Source of the DNA: Ornithoclostridium sp944380285
GTDB taxonomy: Bacteria; Bacillota; Clostridia; Christensenellales; UBA3700
Direction of reading: 5' to 3'
NCBI GenBank assembly: GCA_963931165.1
Contig: OZ006985.1
Coordinates: 1,054,001-1,118,000 of the forward strand
Length of the DNA: 64,000 nucleotides
In this document: in pieces, positions 17,097 to 25,759 of the stretch
How positions within the stretch are numbered: the first letter of the stretch is position 1
Layout: each line of letters starts with the position of its first letter
Notes under the pieces: generated by a model
Database searches by the model: none
Seen by the model: only the letters and a program-made list of their open reading frames with translations
Told to the model about the DNA's origin: nothing
Translations under genes and position numbers: made by a program

Positions 17097-19604
17097 ATGA
17101 AGAGCATAATTTTCAACATCAAGGGCATGAGCTGCGTCGTGTGCAGCGCGAGCTGTCAGCGCGCGTTGCTCAAACTCGACGGGGTGAGCAGGGCGGACGT
17201 CAACTTCGCCAGCGGCAAGGCGGTCGTCGAGTACGACGAGTCCAAGGTGGATGTCGCCGCACTTGCGCAAGCCGTCCAAAAGGCGGGATATGCCGCCGAG
17301 TTTGCCGAGGAAAAGAGGGCGGCGGTCAAGGTCGACCGCGATCTCGTGTTTGCGATCGTCCGCATCGTCTTGGGGCTCGCATTGTTGCTTTGGGCGATGC
17401 TGCCGATGATCGGCGTGCCCTATCCGGACGCGATATCGCCGGACAGGGGTCCGGTCGTGTTCGCAATCGTGCAGATCTGCCTCTGCGTGCCCGTGATGGC
17501 TGTCAGCTATCAGATCTATTTCCGCGGATATCGCAATCTGTTCCGTCTCGACCCCAACATGGATTCGCTCGTCGCGCTCAGCACGACCGCGGCGTTTGCG
17601 TACAGCATATACGGCTTTGTGCTCGTCTGTATGGGCGACGCGCACGCTGTGCACAACCTCTATTTCGAGTCGGCGGCGGTGATACTCGCGCTGATCTCGC
17701 TGGGCAAATATCTCGAACACCGCGCGCTCGCCAAGACGGGCGAGGCGATCTCCAAATTGACCATGCTCGCGCCAAAAGAGGCGACTGTGCTCAGGGACGG
17801 TGAGTTCGTCAAGGTGGACGCACAGGAGGTCGTCGCAGGCGACATCGTGCTGGTCAGGGCGGGCGAGAGCTTTTGCTGTGACGGCGAGGTCATAGAGGGC
17901 GAGAGCGCGGTGCAAGAAAGTATGCTGACAGGCGAGAGCCTGCCCGTCGACAAGACTGTCGGCGATCGCGTGATCGGCGGTACCGTAAACGGGGACGGCA
18001 CGCTCAAATTCCGCGCGACGTCGGTCGGGGCGGACACAATGCTCAGCAAGATAATCAAGCTGGTCGAGAGCGCGCAGAACAGCAAGGCGCCCATCGCCAA
18101 ACTCGCAGACAAGGTCAGCAAGGTCTTTGTCCCGTCCGTCATGGCGGTCGCGGTGCTCGCGGCGATAGTGTGGGCGGCGGTCGGCGAGGACAGCGCGTTC
18201 GTCATCAAGGTGTTCGTTTCCGTATTGACGATCGCGTGCCCGTGCGCGCTCGGGCTTGCGACGCCGACGGCGATTATCACCGGCAGCGGCGCAGGCGCGA
18301 AGATAGGCATATTGTTCAAGAGCGCGGAGGCGTTGGAGCGGTGCGCTCACATCGACACCGTCGTGCTCGACAAGACGGGCACGGTGACCGAAGGCATACC
18401 CAAGATCAAAGAGGTCTTCGCCGTCGGCGACGAGAGCGAATTTTTGAGCCTGTGTGCGTCAGCCGAGCGTTTGAGCGCTCATCCGCTTGCCAGGGCGGTG
18501 ACCGAATATGCAGACGCTAGCGGCGCGGAAGTGCGCGTCGCGGACAGCGCGGAGAATGTCGGCGGACACGGTATGAAGGCTGTCGTAGACGGCAAGACGT
18601 TGATTTGCGGCAAGCAGGCGTTTTTGGAGAGAGAGGGCGTGGACGTCGCGCCGATAAAGGCGGCTTTGGAGCGCGCCTACGCGGACGGGGCGAGCGTGGT
18701 CGCCGCCGCATACGACGGCAGGGCGATCGGCGTCGTTTCGCTCGCCGACGGTTTGAAGAGAGGCGCAAAGGAATTGATCGAGGACTTGCACGCCGGGCAC
18801 GTCAAGACGATCATGCTGACCGGCGACAACGCCGCGACGGCGAGAGCGATCGCACGCGAGGCGGGGATTGACGAGACGATCGCCGAGGTGCTGCCCGGCG
18901 ACAAGGCGGACAAGGTGACCGAATTGATAAAGGGCGGCGCAAAGGTCGCGATGGTCGGTGACGGCATCAACGACGCGCCGGCGTTGACGAGTGCGGACGT
19001 GGGCATAGCGATAGGCGAGGGCAGCGACATCGCGGTCGAGAGCGCGGACGTAGTGCTTGTCGGCGGCGACGTCTGCGGCGCGGCGTATGCGATCGAGCTC
19101 GGCAGGGCGACCGTGCGCAACATCAAGGAGAACCTGTTTTGGGCGTTCATCTACAACATCTTGGGCATACCGTTCGCCGCCGGCGTCGTCTATGCGCTGG
19201 GCGGTCCGCTGCTCGACCCGATGATCGCGGCGCTCGCGATGAGCCTGTCGTCGGTCAGCGTCGTGCTCAATGCGCTGAGATTGAGTTTGTTCAAGCCCAA
19301 ACGGTTGAAAAACGCGCGCGAATCGATTATAATCAAAGATACGGAAAACCGCGCCGCATGCGCCTGCAACGCCTGCCCGGTCGCGGAGGAGGAAGAGATG
19401 AAAACAGTTACGATCAAGGTCAAGGGCATGATGTGCGCCCATTGCGAAAAGCACGTCGCGGACGCCGTCAAGGCTTTGCCCGGCGTCGCGGATTGCAAGG
19501 CGGACAAGGACGCCGCCTCTGCCGTCGTCACATTGAGCGGAGAGGTCGCTGTCGCCGACATAGTCAAGGCGATCGAGGACGCAGGTTACGAAGCGGAGGC
19601 GTGA
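17097..19604 (+). CDS. copA: Copper-translocating P1B-type ATPase with fused C-terminal HMA domain
   Basis: The 835-residue membrane ATPase exports Cu(I). It has an N-terminal heavy-metal domain (GMSCVVCSASC, ligands Cys13 and Cys16), eight predicted helices, the channel motif CPCAL (near 381), the phosphorylation site DKTGT (near 425), an HP motif in SAHPLA, and GDGINDAP. After the last helices the chain continues through a cysteine-rich linker (CACNACP) into a second HMA domain (GMMCAHCEKHV) resembling the chaperone CopZ. The usual copA length is 700-820 without a C-terminal HMA domain. An internal RBS and ATG precede that domain. Confidence 0.93.
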   Translation: MKSIIFNIKGMSCVVCSASCQRALLKLDGVSRADVNFASGKAVVEYDESKVDVAALAQAVQKAGYAAEFAEEKRAAVKVDRDLVFAIVRIVLGLALLLWAMLPMIGVPYPDAISPDRGPVVFAIVQICLCVPVMAVSYQIYFRGYRNLFRLDPNMDSLVALSTTAAFAYSIYGFVLVCMGDAHAVHNLYFESAAVILALISLGKYLEHRALAKTGEAISKLTMLAPKEATVLRDGEFVKVDAQEVVAGDIVLVRAGESFCCDGEVIEGESAVQESMLTGESLPVDKTVGDRVIGGTVNGDGTLKFRATSVGADTMLSKIIKLVESAQNSKAPIAKLADKVSKVFVPSVMAVAVLAAIVWAAVGEDSAFVIKVFVSVLTIACPCALGLATPTAIITGSGAGAKIGILFKSAEALERCAHIDTVVLDKTGTVTEGIPKIKEVFAVGDESEFLSLCASAERLSAHPLARAVTEYADASGAEVRVADSAENVGGHGMKAVVDGKTLICGKQAFLEREGVDVAPIKAALERAYADGASVVAAAYDGRAIGVVSLADGLKRGAKELIEDLHAGHVKTIMLTGDNAATARAIAREAGIDETIAEVLPGDKADKVTELIKGGAKVAMVGDGINDAPALTSADVGIAIGEGSDIAVESADVVLVGGDVCGAAYAIELGRATVRNIKENLFWAFIYNILGIPFAAGVVYALGGPLLDPMIAALAMSLSSVSVVLNALRLSLFKPKRLKNARESIIIKDTENRAACACNACPVAEEEEMKTVTIKVKGMMCAHCEKHVADAVKALPGVADCKADKDAASAVVTLSGEVAVADIVKAIEDAGYEAEA
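19398..19604 (+). CDS. copZ: Possible internal start: free CopZ-like copper chaperone
   Basis: Within the copA frame, the ATG at 19398 is preceded by GGAGGAGGAAGAG, a near-perfect Shine-Dalgarno at workable distance. Starting here gives a 68-residue protein, MKTVTIKVKGMMCAHCEKH onward, the size and motif order of a stand-alone CopZ (CxxC at residues 13-16). Either the domain exists only as the tail of CopA, or both forms are made. The purine-rich stretch also encodes an EEEE linker, so the RBS match may be coincidental. Confidence 0.4.
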   Translation: MKTVTIKVKGMMCAHCEKHVADAVKALPGVADCKADKDAASAVVTLSGEVAVADIVKAIEDAGYEAEA

Positions 19605-19605
19605 T

Positions 19606-20634
19606 ATGTTCGTCAAGGTCAAACAGATCATGTCGTCCGAAGAGATCAAGCAGCTCGAGCCCGTCACGCCGCAGATCGCCGCGATCAAGGCGCGCCGCGA
19701 CGAAGAGGCGAAGGCGATCTTGCGCGGCGACGACAAGAGGCTGATGGTCATCGTCGGACCGTGTTCGGCGGACAACGAGCCGGCGGTCTGCGACTATGTG
19801 TACCGCCTTGCCGGGCTTGCCGAAAAGATCAAGGACAAGATCTTTGTCATCCCGCGCATATACACCAACAAGCCGCGCACCAAGGGCGAGGGCTACAAGG
19901 GGATATTACACAATCCCGATCCGCACAAGGACGAGACGGACATCCAGGCGGGCATTATCGCGCTTCGCAAGATGCATTTGAGGGCGATCGCGGAGAGCGG
20001 GCTTTCCGCCGCCGACGAGATGCTCTATCCCGAGAATCACGTCTATCTCGACGACCTCTTGACCTATGTCGCGGTCGGCGCGCGTTCGTCCGAAGACCAG
20101 CAGCACAGGCTTGTTGCGAGCGGCGTGGACATCCCCTGCGGGATAAAGAATCCGATGAACGGCAGCTTTCCCGTCACGCTCAACTCGATCTATGCGGCGC
20201 AGATAGCCAACGAGTTCAAGTACCGCACCTGTCAAGTGCGCACCGATGGCAACCCCTATGCGCACGCGATATTGCGCGGCAGCGTGGACGTGTACGGCAA
20301 CAACATCCCCAACTATCACTACGAGGATCTGATGCGGTTCATCGATATGTACGAAAAGCAGGGGCTGAAAAATCCCGCGGTGATCGTCGACACCAACCAC
20401 AGCAACAGCGGCAAGAATTACATCGAACAGATCCGCATCGTCAAAGAGGTCGTCGACAACATCCGCCACAACGATCGCATACGCCGCTATGTCCGAGGCT
20501 TTCTCATCGAGAGCTACATCGAGGACGGCGCCCAGCCGGTCACCGGATGCGAGTACGGCAAGTCGGTTACCGACCCGTGTCTCGGGTGGGAAAAGACGGA
20601 AAGGCTGCTTCTCGACGTCGCGGACAAACTTTGA
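19606..20634 (+). CDS. aroF: 3-deoxy-7-phosphoheptulonate (DAHP) synthase, class I alpha
   Basis: The 342-residue first enzyme of the shikimate pathway joins phosphoenolpyruvate and erythrose 4-phosphate. Visible marks are VIVGPCSA, RIYTNKPRTKGEGYKG (PEP and phosphate binding; the common form is KPRTTVGWKG), GARSSEDQQHR, GIKNPMNG, DTNHSNSGKNY and GFLIESYIEDGAQ. Length fits the AroF/G/H type. The RBS CGGAGG lies in the end of copA, 1 base separates the genes, and no promoter is visible between them. Which of the feedback types it is cannot be told. Confidence 0.93.
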   Translation: MFVKVKQIMSSEEIKQLEPVTPQIAAIKARRDEEAKAILRGDDKRLMVIVGPCSADNEPAVCDYVYRLAGLAEKIKDKIFVIPRIYTNKPRTKGEGYKGILHNPDPHKDETDIQAGIIALRKMHLRAIAESGLSAADEMLYPENHVYLDDLLTYVAVGARSSEDQQHRLVASGVDIPCGIKNPMNGSFPVTLNSIYAAQIANEFKYRTCQVRTDGNPYAHAILRGSVDVYGNNIPNYHYEDLMRFIDMYEKQGLKNPAVIVDTNHSNSGKNYIEQIRIVKEVVDNIRHNDRIRRYVRGFLIESYIEDGAQPVTGCEYGKSVTDPCLGWEKTERLLLDVADKL

Positions 20635-20652
20635 AACGAGATGTTTTGCGGG

Positions 20653-20675
20653 GCGCGCTTTCGGGCGCGCTTTTT
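20653..20675 (+). terminator. Terminator after aroF
   Basis: GCGCGC / GCGCGC stem with a TTTCGG loop followed by five Ts, 18 bases behind the stop. Confidence 0.75.
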
Positions 20676-20698
20676 ATATGCGCGCGCGCGACTGCCGC

Positions 20699-20728
20699 TT
20701 GACCTCGTGGCGGCGTATGTGGTATCAT
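20699..20728 (+). promoter_or_regulatory. Promoter of the GH95 gene
   Basis: TTGACC at 20699-20704 and TATCAT at 20723-20728 with an 18-bp spacer. Confidence 0.65.
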
Positions 20729-20774
20729 AAAAGCAAAGATAATCGCGTGTTGAGTTACGCTTGACGAGGGAATT

Positions 20775-23489
20775 ATGAGCAAAAAATTTTTGGCGGTCGT
20801 CTTGATCGCGTTGACGTTGTGTGCGGTGTGTTTTGCCGCCGCCGGCTGCAAGGACGAAGAGGAGTTCGATCCGTCGTTTTTGTACGAGAGGTTCATGCCC
20901 GGCGACACGTCGTCCTATTCCAACACATACACTCCGCTCGACTCGCCCAAACACGGCAACCGCAACCGTTGGCGCGACGGCATGATCACCGGTAACGGCG
21001 TTCAGGGCGCGGTCATTGCCGGGTCGCCCTATTCGGACACGATCATCTTTCAAAACATACATTTGATCTTGCCAAACAAGAATCCGCGCAGCAACGACGC
21101 GTTCGACACCGCTGACGAGCTTGAGATCGTGCGTCAAAACATCGTCGCGGGCAAGGATATCACCGACGATCAACCCTATCTCGACGTATATGACTATCAT
21201 CCCGCCGCAACGCTTCGCATCACGCGCGACGGGGACGATGAGAGAAGCTATATGCGCTACACCGACTATCGCAGCGCGCGCGTCGGGGTGCGCTATATCG
21301 ACGCGGGCGGAGAGTGGGAGCGTCAGACGTTCACCTCGTTCGCCGACGACGTGACGATCACTCACATCGGCTCGTCGAACACCGGCACGCCCGTCGACGT
21401 GACGCTTTCGTACGACAACCTGTCCGCCTACGCGATAGGGGAGAAGGATCGCTCGGGGCCGCAAAACGATTTGAGATACGGCAAGTCGGCGCCCGGCGAC
21501 GGAGAATATATGTATTACGTCGTCCACTATCAGGACGGCGAGGGGTACGAAAACAGCGAGTTGAAAGACGGCGGCTATGCGACCGTCAGCTATGTGATCG
21601 CCGAGGGCGGCACGCGCGAGGTCGTCCCCAAGGCGGCGCCGTCCGAGAGTCAATACGTCGCAGACAACGACTTCGACCTCGTGATCGAGGGCGCGTCCGA
21701 CGTCTATGTCATCACCGTTTCGGACAGGACGTACGACCTAAGCGGCGACGTCTCCGCGCCCGAAAACACCGACTTGGCGCAGGCTCTTGCAGCCAAGGTC
21801 AAGGCGGTCGCGGACAAATATACGACAGACGGCGGCTTTGACTACTACGCCGCGCTCGTCGCTCATGCCGAGATATACACGCCGCAATACGACGCCGTCA
21901 CCTTTGACATCGGCGGCATGAATGCGGCAAACGAGATGCTCATCCCCGATGTGGCGGAACTGTGGCAGCCCGCCGACGGCATCGACTCGTCGCTTGCGCA
22001 AAAGGCGTACTATTCGGGCAGATACGCGCAGATATGCAGCTCGACCGGCGCTGCGCCCAGGCTCTACGGCATGTGGACGGGCGAGTGGGCGCCGTCGTGG
22101 GGCTCGAAGTATACGATGGACGCCAACGTCAATTTGCAGGTCTCCGCGCTCAACACTTCCAACATCGCCGAGGCGCCGATAGGGTATGCCAACTTTATAT
22201 TGCGCCAGGCGGACGACTGGGAGAGCAACGCGATCGCGACGCACGGCTATACCGACGCGATACAGGCGCCCGTCAACAGCGACGGCGACATGGCGCTGAT
22301 GTCCGAGAGCTGCTATCCCTATCCCTTCCGCTATTGGAACGCGGGCGCGTCGTGGCTGCTCCTGCCCCTCTACGAGGCGTTGCAGTGCTGGGGCGAAATT
22401 TCCGTGCCCGTGTCGACAGAGTTTGATTTGAACGACTTGAAGTCGGTGCTGTCGATGTCCGAGGCAGACCTCACCGACGCGCAGCTCGCCGCGATAAAGG
22501 CGAAGGGCTATCTCGACCTCAGGACTGAGATCTTGTATCCGCTCCTGCTCAAGAACTTCAACTATTGGGAACAGTTGCTGACGCCGGAATACTACACCGA
22601 CGCGGACGGCTACATACACTACGAGGAGGGCAAGACCTCGCTCGGCGAAGGGGAGACCTATTGCATCATCCCGTCCTATTCGCCCGAGAATAATCCTTCG
22701 AACTATCCGTCGCCGGCGGCGGCGAACTCGGCTGTCGACATCGCCGCATGCCGCAGTGCGATCGAGATGCTCAAAGACGTCGCAAAATCGATCGATCCGT
22801 CCGTCGACACGTCGAGGTGGGACGCGCTCGCCGAAAAGCTGCCGCCCCTCTTGACCGAGGACGGCGCGCTCAAAGAGTGGGCTTGCTACGACTTTGAAGA
22901 GAACAACTCGCACCGCCATCTCAGCCATCTCTATTGCGCATGGCCGGTCGACATGACCAAGGGCGATCCCGAGCTTCGCGACGCGGCGCTCAAGGCGGTC
23001 GATATCCGCGCGTCCGAAAACGAGGCGAGCCACGCGCTCGTCCACCGCGCGCTGATCGGCGCGAAGTTGGAGAGTGCCGAGATCGTCACCGAGGCTCTCG
23101 AGGGGTTGATGCATAGCAACATCTATTACGACTCGTTGATGACCAATCACCACACCGACGCGTCCAGCGGCTATTGCACCGACTTTGCGATCGGCTATGT
23201 CGGCATCGTCAACGAGAGTCTCGTGTTCTCCGAGCCGGGCGCGGTGCAATTGCTTCCGGCGCTGCCGCTCAGCGGGTTCGATTCGGGCAGCATAGGCGGA
23301 CTGAGGTTGAGGAGCAATGCGGTGCTGACCGACATGACGTGGTCGCTGTCCAAGGGCACGGTCACCGCGACGATATCTTCCGAAAAGGCGCAGACGATCG
23401 TCGTCACCTGCGGTCTGTCCGGGCAGAGCGAAACGCTCAAGTTCAGAAAGGCGGGCGAAAAGACCGTGACCTTCAGCATCGCGAGATAA
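20775..23489 (+). CDS. GH95-type lipoprotein, probable alpha-L-fucosidase
   Basis: The 904-residue protein has a lipoprotein signal (lipobox AAAGC, Cys near residue 26). GH95 features in order: the beta domain with GNGVQGAVIAG near 75, the barrel entry YYSGRYAQICSSTG then LYGMWTGEWAPSWGSKYTMD (near 430; family form LQGIWN..PPWGSKYT.N), NAGASWLLLPLYE, and HRHLSHLYCAWP near 713. GH95 enzymes hydrolyse alpha-1,2-fucosides and some alpha-galactosides. The ANVNLQ stretch differs from the usual NINTEMNYW, so fucose specificity is not certain. It is a single-gene unit with its own promoter, likely cell-surface. Confidence 0.83.
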   Translation: MSKKFLAVVLIALTLCAVCFAAAGCKDEEEFDPSFLYERFMPGDTSSYSNTYTPLDSPKHGNRNRWRDGMITGNGVQGAVIAGSPYSDTIIFQNIHLILPNKNPRSNDAFDTADELEIVRQNIVAGKDITDDQPYLDVYDYHPAATLRITRDGDDERSYMRYTDYRSARVGVRYIDAGGEWERQTFTSFADDVTITHIGSSNTGTPVDVTLSYDNLSAYAIGEKDRSGPQNDLRYGKSAPGDGEYMYYVVHYQDGEGYENSELKDGGYATVSYVIAEGGTREVVPKAAPSESQYVADNDFDLVIEGASDVYVITVSDRTYDLSGDVSAPENTDLAQALAAKVKAVADKYTTDGGFDYYAALVAHAEIYTPQYDAVTFDIGGMNAANEMLIPDVAELWQPADGIDSSLAQKAYYSGRYAQICSSTGAAPRLYGMWTGEWAPSWGSKYTMDANVNLQVSALNTSNIAEAPIGYANFILRQADDWESNAIATHGYTDAIQAPVNSDGDMALMSESCYPYPFRYWNAGASWLLLPLYEALQCWGEISVPVSTEFDLNDLKSVLSMSEADLTDAQLAAIKAKGYLDLRTEILYPLLLKNFNYWEQLLTPEYYTDADGYIHYEEGKTSLGEGETYCIIPSYSPENNPSNYPSPAAANSAVDIAACRSAIEMLKDVAKSIDPSVDTSRWDALAEKLPPLLTEDGALKEWACYDFEENNSHRHLSHLYCAWPVDMTKGDPELRDAALKAVDIRASENEASHALVHRALIGAKLESAEIVTEALEGLMHSNIYYDSLMTNHHTDASSGYCTDFAIGYVGIVNESLVFSEPGAVQLLPALPLSGFDSGSIGGLRLRSNAVLTDMTWSLSKGTVTATISSEKAQTIVVTCGLSGQSETLKFRKAGEKTVTFSIAR

Positions 23490-23817
23490 TGTAAATTTCG
23501 TTCAACTAGGTAATGTTATCGTCGGAGAGTAGGGATGACCCGAAACCCGACTTGCTATCCTAAGACGGCGTCCCGAAAGGGGCGTCGTTTTTCATAATTG
23601 ACACGGGCTTGACAGGAGGTGTATAATAATAGACGGGAAAGATTTTAGATACGATCCCGCGGCGGAGAAAAGAGCAACGCGAGGAAATACCGCCTGCCGT
23701 TCGGGCTGTGCAGGCGATACATTCCATCTGCGGTGGCAGCGTTTGAAAAAATATACGACGCGCCGGACAGCGGAAAATAAAATACAAGCGAAAAATAGAA
23801 ACCAAAAGAGGTGCAAC
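23490..23817 (+). other. Spacer with a structured segment, terminator and promoter
   Basis: Bases 23507-23560 contain possible stems (GTCGG/CCGAC, TAGGGAT/ATCCTA) that match no RNA class I recognise. The hairpin at 23564-23592 (GACGGCGTCCC-GAAA-GGGGCGTCG, then Ts) is a likely terminator of the GH95 gene. TTGACA (23598-23603) and TATAAT (23622-23627) with an 18-bp spacer form a promoter for the small-gene patch that follows. The leader up to 23817 has no convincing ORF. Confidence 0.6.
23598..23627 (+). promoter_or_regulatory. Promoter of the small-gene patch
   Basis: Consensus TTGACA and TATAAT, 18-bp spacing. The inferred start near 23634 leaves a leader of about 180 nt. Confidence 0.7.
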
Positions 23818-24000
23818 ATGATATACATTGAAATGTACAGAGACAAATTCGGCGTAATGCCGCAAATTCCGTTCATGCAATCAAACGGTACGGACGACAG
23901 GTTCGCAGAAATGGTGATGGTGGCAATAAAACGCGGCACTCCGCTCACCGAAGAGGACTACGACAAATACTTTCCGACCGACCCCGACGCATTGTATTGA
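23818..24000 (+). CDS. Small protein of unknown function (60 aa)
   Basis: The reading frame starts MIYIEMYRDKFGVMPQIPF and ends DKYFPTDPDALY. The start at 23818 is chosen for AAAGAGGTGCAAC upstream. The frame extends further 5' without a better start. It has no membrane segment and is acidic at the C-terminus. I do not recognise a family. The good RBS, the promoter 190 bases upstream and the amino-acid balance support a real gene. Confidence 0.6.
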   Translation: MIYIEMYRDKFGVMPQIPFMQSNGTDDRFAEMVMVAIKRGTPLTEEDYDKYFPTDPDALY

Positions 24001-24087
24001 TACACCATTATACGGCGAGTGAGTAAAACACGAATCAAAGAACCGAGAAGAGAATAATCACACAGAAACAACGACGACAACGGCTGT

Positions 24088-24228
24088 ATGTACGAAATCA
24101 CCTATTCGGGGACGTTTGAAGAGCCGATAATACTAAATGCGGTAAAGTATTCGCACAATTTGGCAGGGAGAAACGCCAGGAGCGAAAAGAGGGTCAAGAA
24201 GAAGTATGGCAAAGGAAGAACGGATTGA
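24088..24228 (+). CDS. Possible tiny basic protein (46 aa)
   Basis: An ATG at 24088 opens 46 codons (MYEITYSGTFEEP to KYGKGRTD). The first half is beta-like, the second half very basic (RNARSEKRVKKKYGKGR), as in small nucleic-acid-binding proteins. There is no strong Shine-Dalgarno, and the end overlaps the next gene by 23 bases. Kept as a weak candidate. Confidence 0.35.
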   Translation: MYEITYSGTFEEPIILNAVKYSHNLAGRNARSEKRVKKKYGKGRTD

Positions 24229-24505
24229 CAAAAAATACGATGAGCTTTTCGAGCTGTGTGCGAATGCAGGTTATCGTTGGGAACTTGCGGAACAGGTGGT
24301 GGACGAGGTAGAATGCCAAAAAGACAAAGAAGCGGCTTTGGACTACCTCATAAGCGTTGCTCGGCGCAAAGTAAGTTCGTCCGAGTTCTTTGGCGCGATA
24401 GAGGACTTGACCATGGACGCAAAGACGCGCAGGGCACGCTTCAAGTTCGGAGACGGCGGCGTGTGCGAATTGATACAGATCTGCAAGCCGCTTGACGAAG
24501 AATAA
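24206..24505 (+). CDS. Small helical protein of unknown function (99 aa)
   Basis: The 99-residue soluble protein is helical in its first two thirds (KEERIDKKYDELFELCANAG) and ends with a beta-like stretch (RRARFKFGDGGVCELIQIC). GAAGAAG precedes the ATG. It belongs to the small-gene patch behind the promoter at 23598 and is followed by a separate promoter at 24546. No family recognised. Small acidic helical proteins in such places are often phage or mobile-element cargo, which is only an analogy. Confidence 0.6.
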   Translation: MAKEERIDKKYDELFELCANAGYRWELAEQVVDEVECQKDKEAALDYLISVARRKVSSSEFFGAIEDLTMDAKTRRARFKFGDGGVCELIQICKPLDEE

Positions 24506-24545
24506 TATAATACGTATCGGGCAGAAAAAATAGTGCCGAACCATA

Positions 24546-24573
24546 TTGACAAACGGTGTAATATGTGTATAAT
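24546..24573 (+). promoter_or_regulatory. Promoter of the ImmA/IrrE pair
   Basis: TTGACA at 24546-24551 and TATAAT at 24568-24573 with a 16-bp spacer. Confidence 0.75.
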
Positions 24574-24602
24574 GGAATTGGTAGGATATAGTCAAAGAGG
24601 TG

Positions 24603-25157
24603 ATGGACGTGATCGATTACAGTGGTATTGAAAAACAAGCGGAAGAGTTTTTGAATAAGTATGACGACGCTGAATCTAACGATAACGATGCGACCGATAT
24701 TATTACGATAGCACGTCAAATCGGATTCAAAGTGATACGGTCTGATATTCCGAAGTCGGGAATGATTGTCATATCCGATGAACTTAAAGAAAAATTTGGA
24801 ACAGACCGTCTTATACTTGTCAATTACAGTGAAACACCTACCCGTGTCCGTTTTACGGTAGCGCATGAGCTAGGGCATTATTTTTTGAAAATAGAGCCAA
24901 AAGGTTTGTTCTATAAAAAGAAGTATTTTGCATATCGTGATAGCGACAATCACGATGACGAAGAAAAGGAAGCAAACGCGTTTGCGGCAGCGGTTTTGAT
25001 GCCGGAGGAAAAGGTTCGAAAAGTTGTAAAAAAGACGATAGAAAAAAGGGGAATGTACGATTTTGACGCAGTAGTAGCTGAAGTAGCGCGTACATTTTTG
25101 GTTTCGTTAGGTTCGGCGACATACAGACTAATGAATCTGGGATATTTGGTGGTATAG
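24603..25157 (+). CDS. ImmA/IrrE-family metallo-endopeptidase
   Basis: The 184-residue zinc peptidase has the HExxH motif in VAHELGHYFL (near residue 88) and the downstream EEKEANAFAAAVLMP stretch (near 120) that gives the third ligand. This is the ImmA/IrrE domain, which in known cases cleaves a cognate XRE repressor. No repressor gene sits next to it. AGAGGTG is very close to the ATG at 24603, so the GTG at 24609 may be the true start. Two bases downstream begins a membrane-protein gene, probably co-transcribed. Confidence 0.88.
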   Translation: MDVIDYSGIEKQAEEFLNKYDDAESNDNDATDIITIARQIGFKVIRSDIPKSGMIVISDELKEKFGTDRLILVNYSETPTRVRFTVAHELGHYFLKIEPKGLFYKKKYFAYRDSDNHDDEEKEANAFAAAVLMPEEKVRKVVKKTIEKRGMYDFDAVVAEVARTFLVSLGSATYRLMNLGYLVV

Positions 25158-25158
25158 G

Positions 25159-25704
25159 ATGGAGACAAAAGAAGACAGAGATAAAAATCTTATACACTAT
25201 TTAACAAAAGCGGAAGAGGAGCATAATAATACTGTTGAAAACAGGGAAATAGAAAGGCAATCTCAGGAAGAAGTAGAAGCCGATTTGCGGAACGAGTCCG
25301 AGCATGCTTATATAGAAATTGCAAAGAATATCGTGCAATTTTCGAAAGACAGCATGAAAGAAGTTTCAAAACAAAAGGCTAGCCTTCGAAAGACTTTCAA
25401 CATGGCCCTAATAATATTTCTGGTTATCGAGTATGTTATTTTGGGTGTATTGCTTTTTGTGCCGAATACTTCGATTACAGAAAAAGTCGTTATAGTATAT
25501 ATGACGGCTGTAATAGTAGAAACGTTGGCGGCTTTTGGCGTTATGGTGAAGTTTGCTTTTGATGCCAAATCCGAAGTAGAGCTACTAAAAACTCTCCATA
25601 AGGTTATAGAAAGCTATCAAAAGTTCGATCGCAGGGGCGATATGATCAAACACGAAATAAAAACAGAGATATGCGATAGATGTAAATGGAACAGAAACAA
25701 ATAG
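25159..25704 (+). CDS. Two-helix membrane protein of unknown function
   Basis: The 181-residue protein has a charged, helical N-terminal part (about 80 residues, Glu-rich), two membrane helices joined by a short loop (MALIIFLVIEYVILGVLLFV and VIVYMTAVIVETLAAFGVMV), and a cytoplasmic tail ending in CDRCKW. It follows the ImmA/IrrE gene after one base and shares its promoter. Paired membrane and ImmA/IrrE proteins are typical of mobile or defence modules, which is an inference from context only. Confidence 0.7.
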   Translation: METKEDRDKNLIHYLTKAEEEHNNTVENREIERQSQEEVEADLRNESEHAYIEIAKNIVQFSKDSMKEVSKQKASLRKTFNMALIIFLVIEYVILGVLLFVPNTSITEKVVIVYMTAVIVETLAAFGVMVKFAFDAKSEVELLKTLHKVIESYQKFDRRGDMIKHEIKTEICDRCKWNRNK

Positions 25705-25727
25705 GCGAAAAGCAACAGTGCAAAAAG

Positions 25728-25753
25728 AAAAGCACCTCAACCGGGGTGCTTTT
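25728..25753. terminator. Bidirectional terminator between convergent genes
   Basis: AAAAGCACC / GGGTGCTTTT hairpin with A and T runs on its two sides, between 25704 (+) and 25760 (-). Confidence 0.85.
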
Positions 25754-25759
25754 TCATGC

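Noticed and set aside
23507..23560. Possible riboswitch or ribozyme behind the GH95 gene
   Set aside because: The stems are short and do not match hammerhead, pistol, c-di-GMP, fluoride, ZTP or guanidine motifs. It lies behind a gene rather than in front of a metabolic one.
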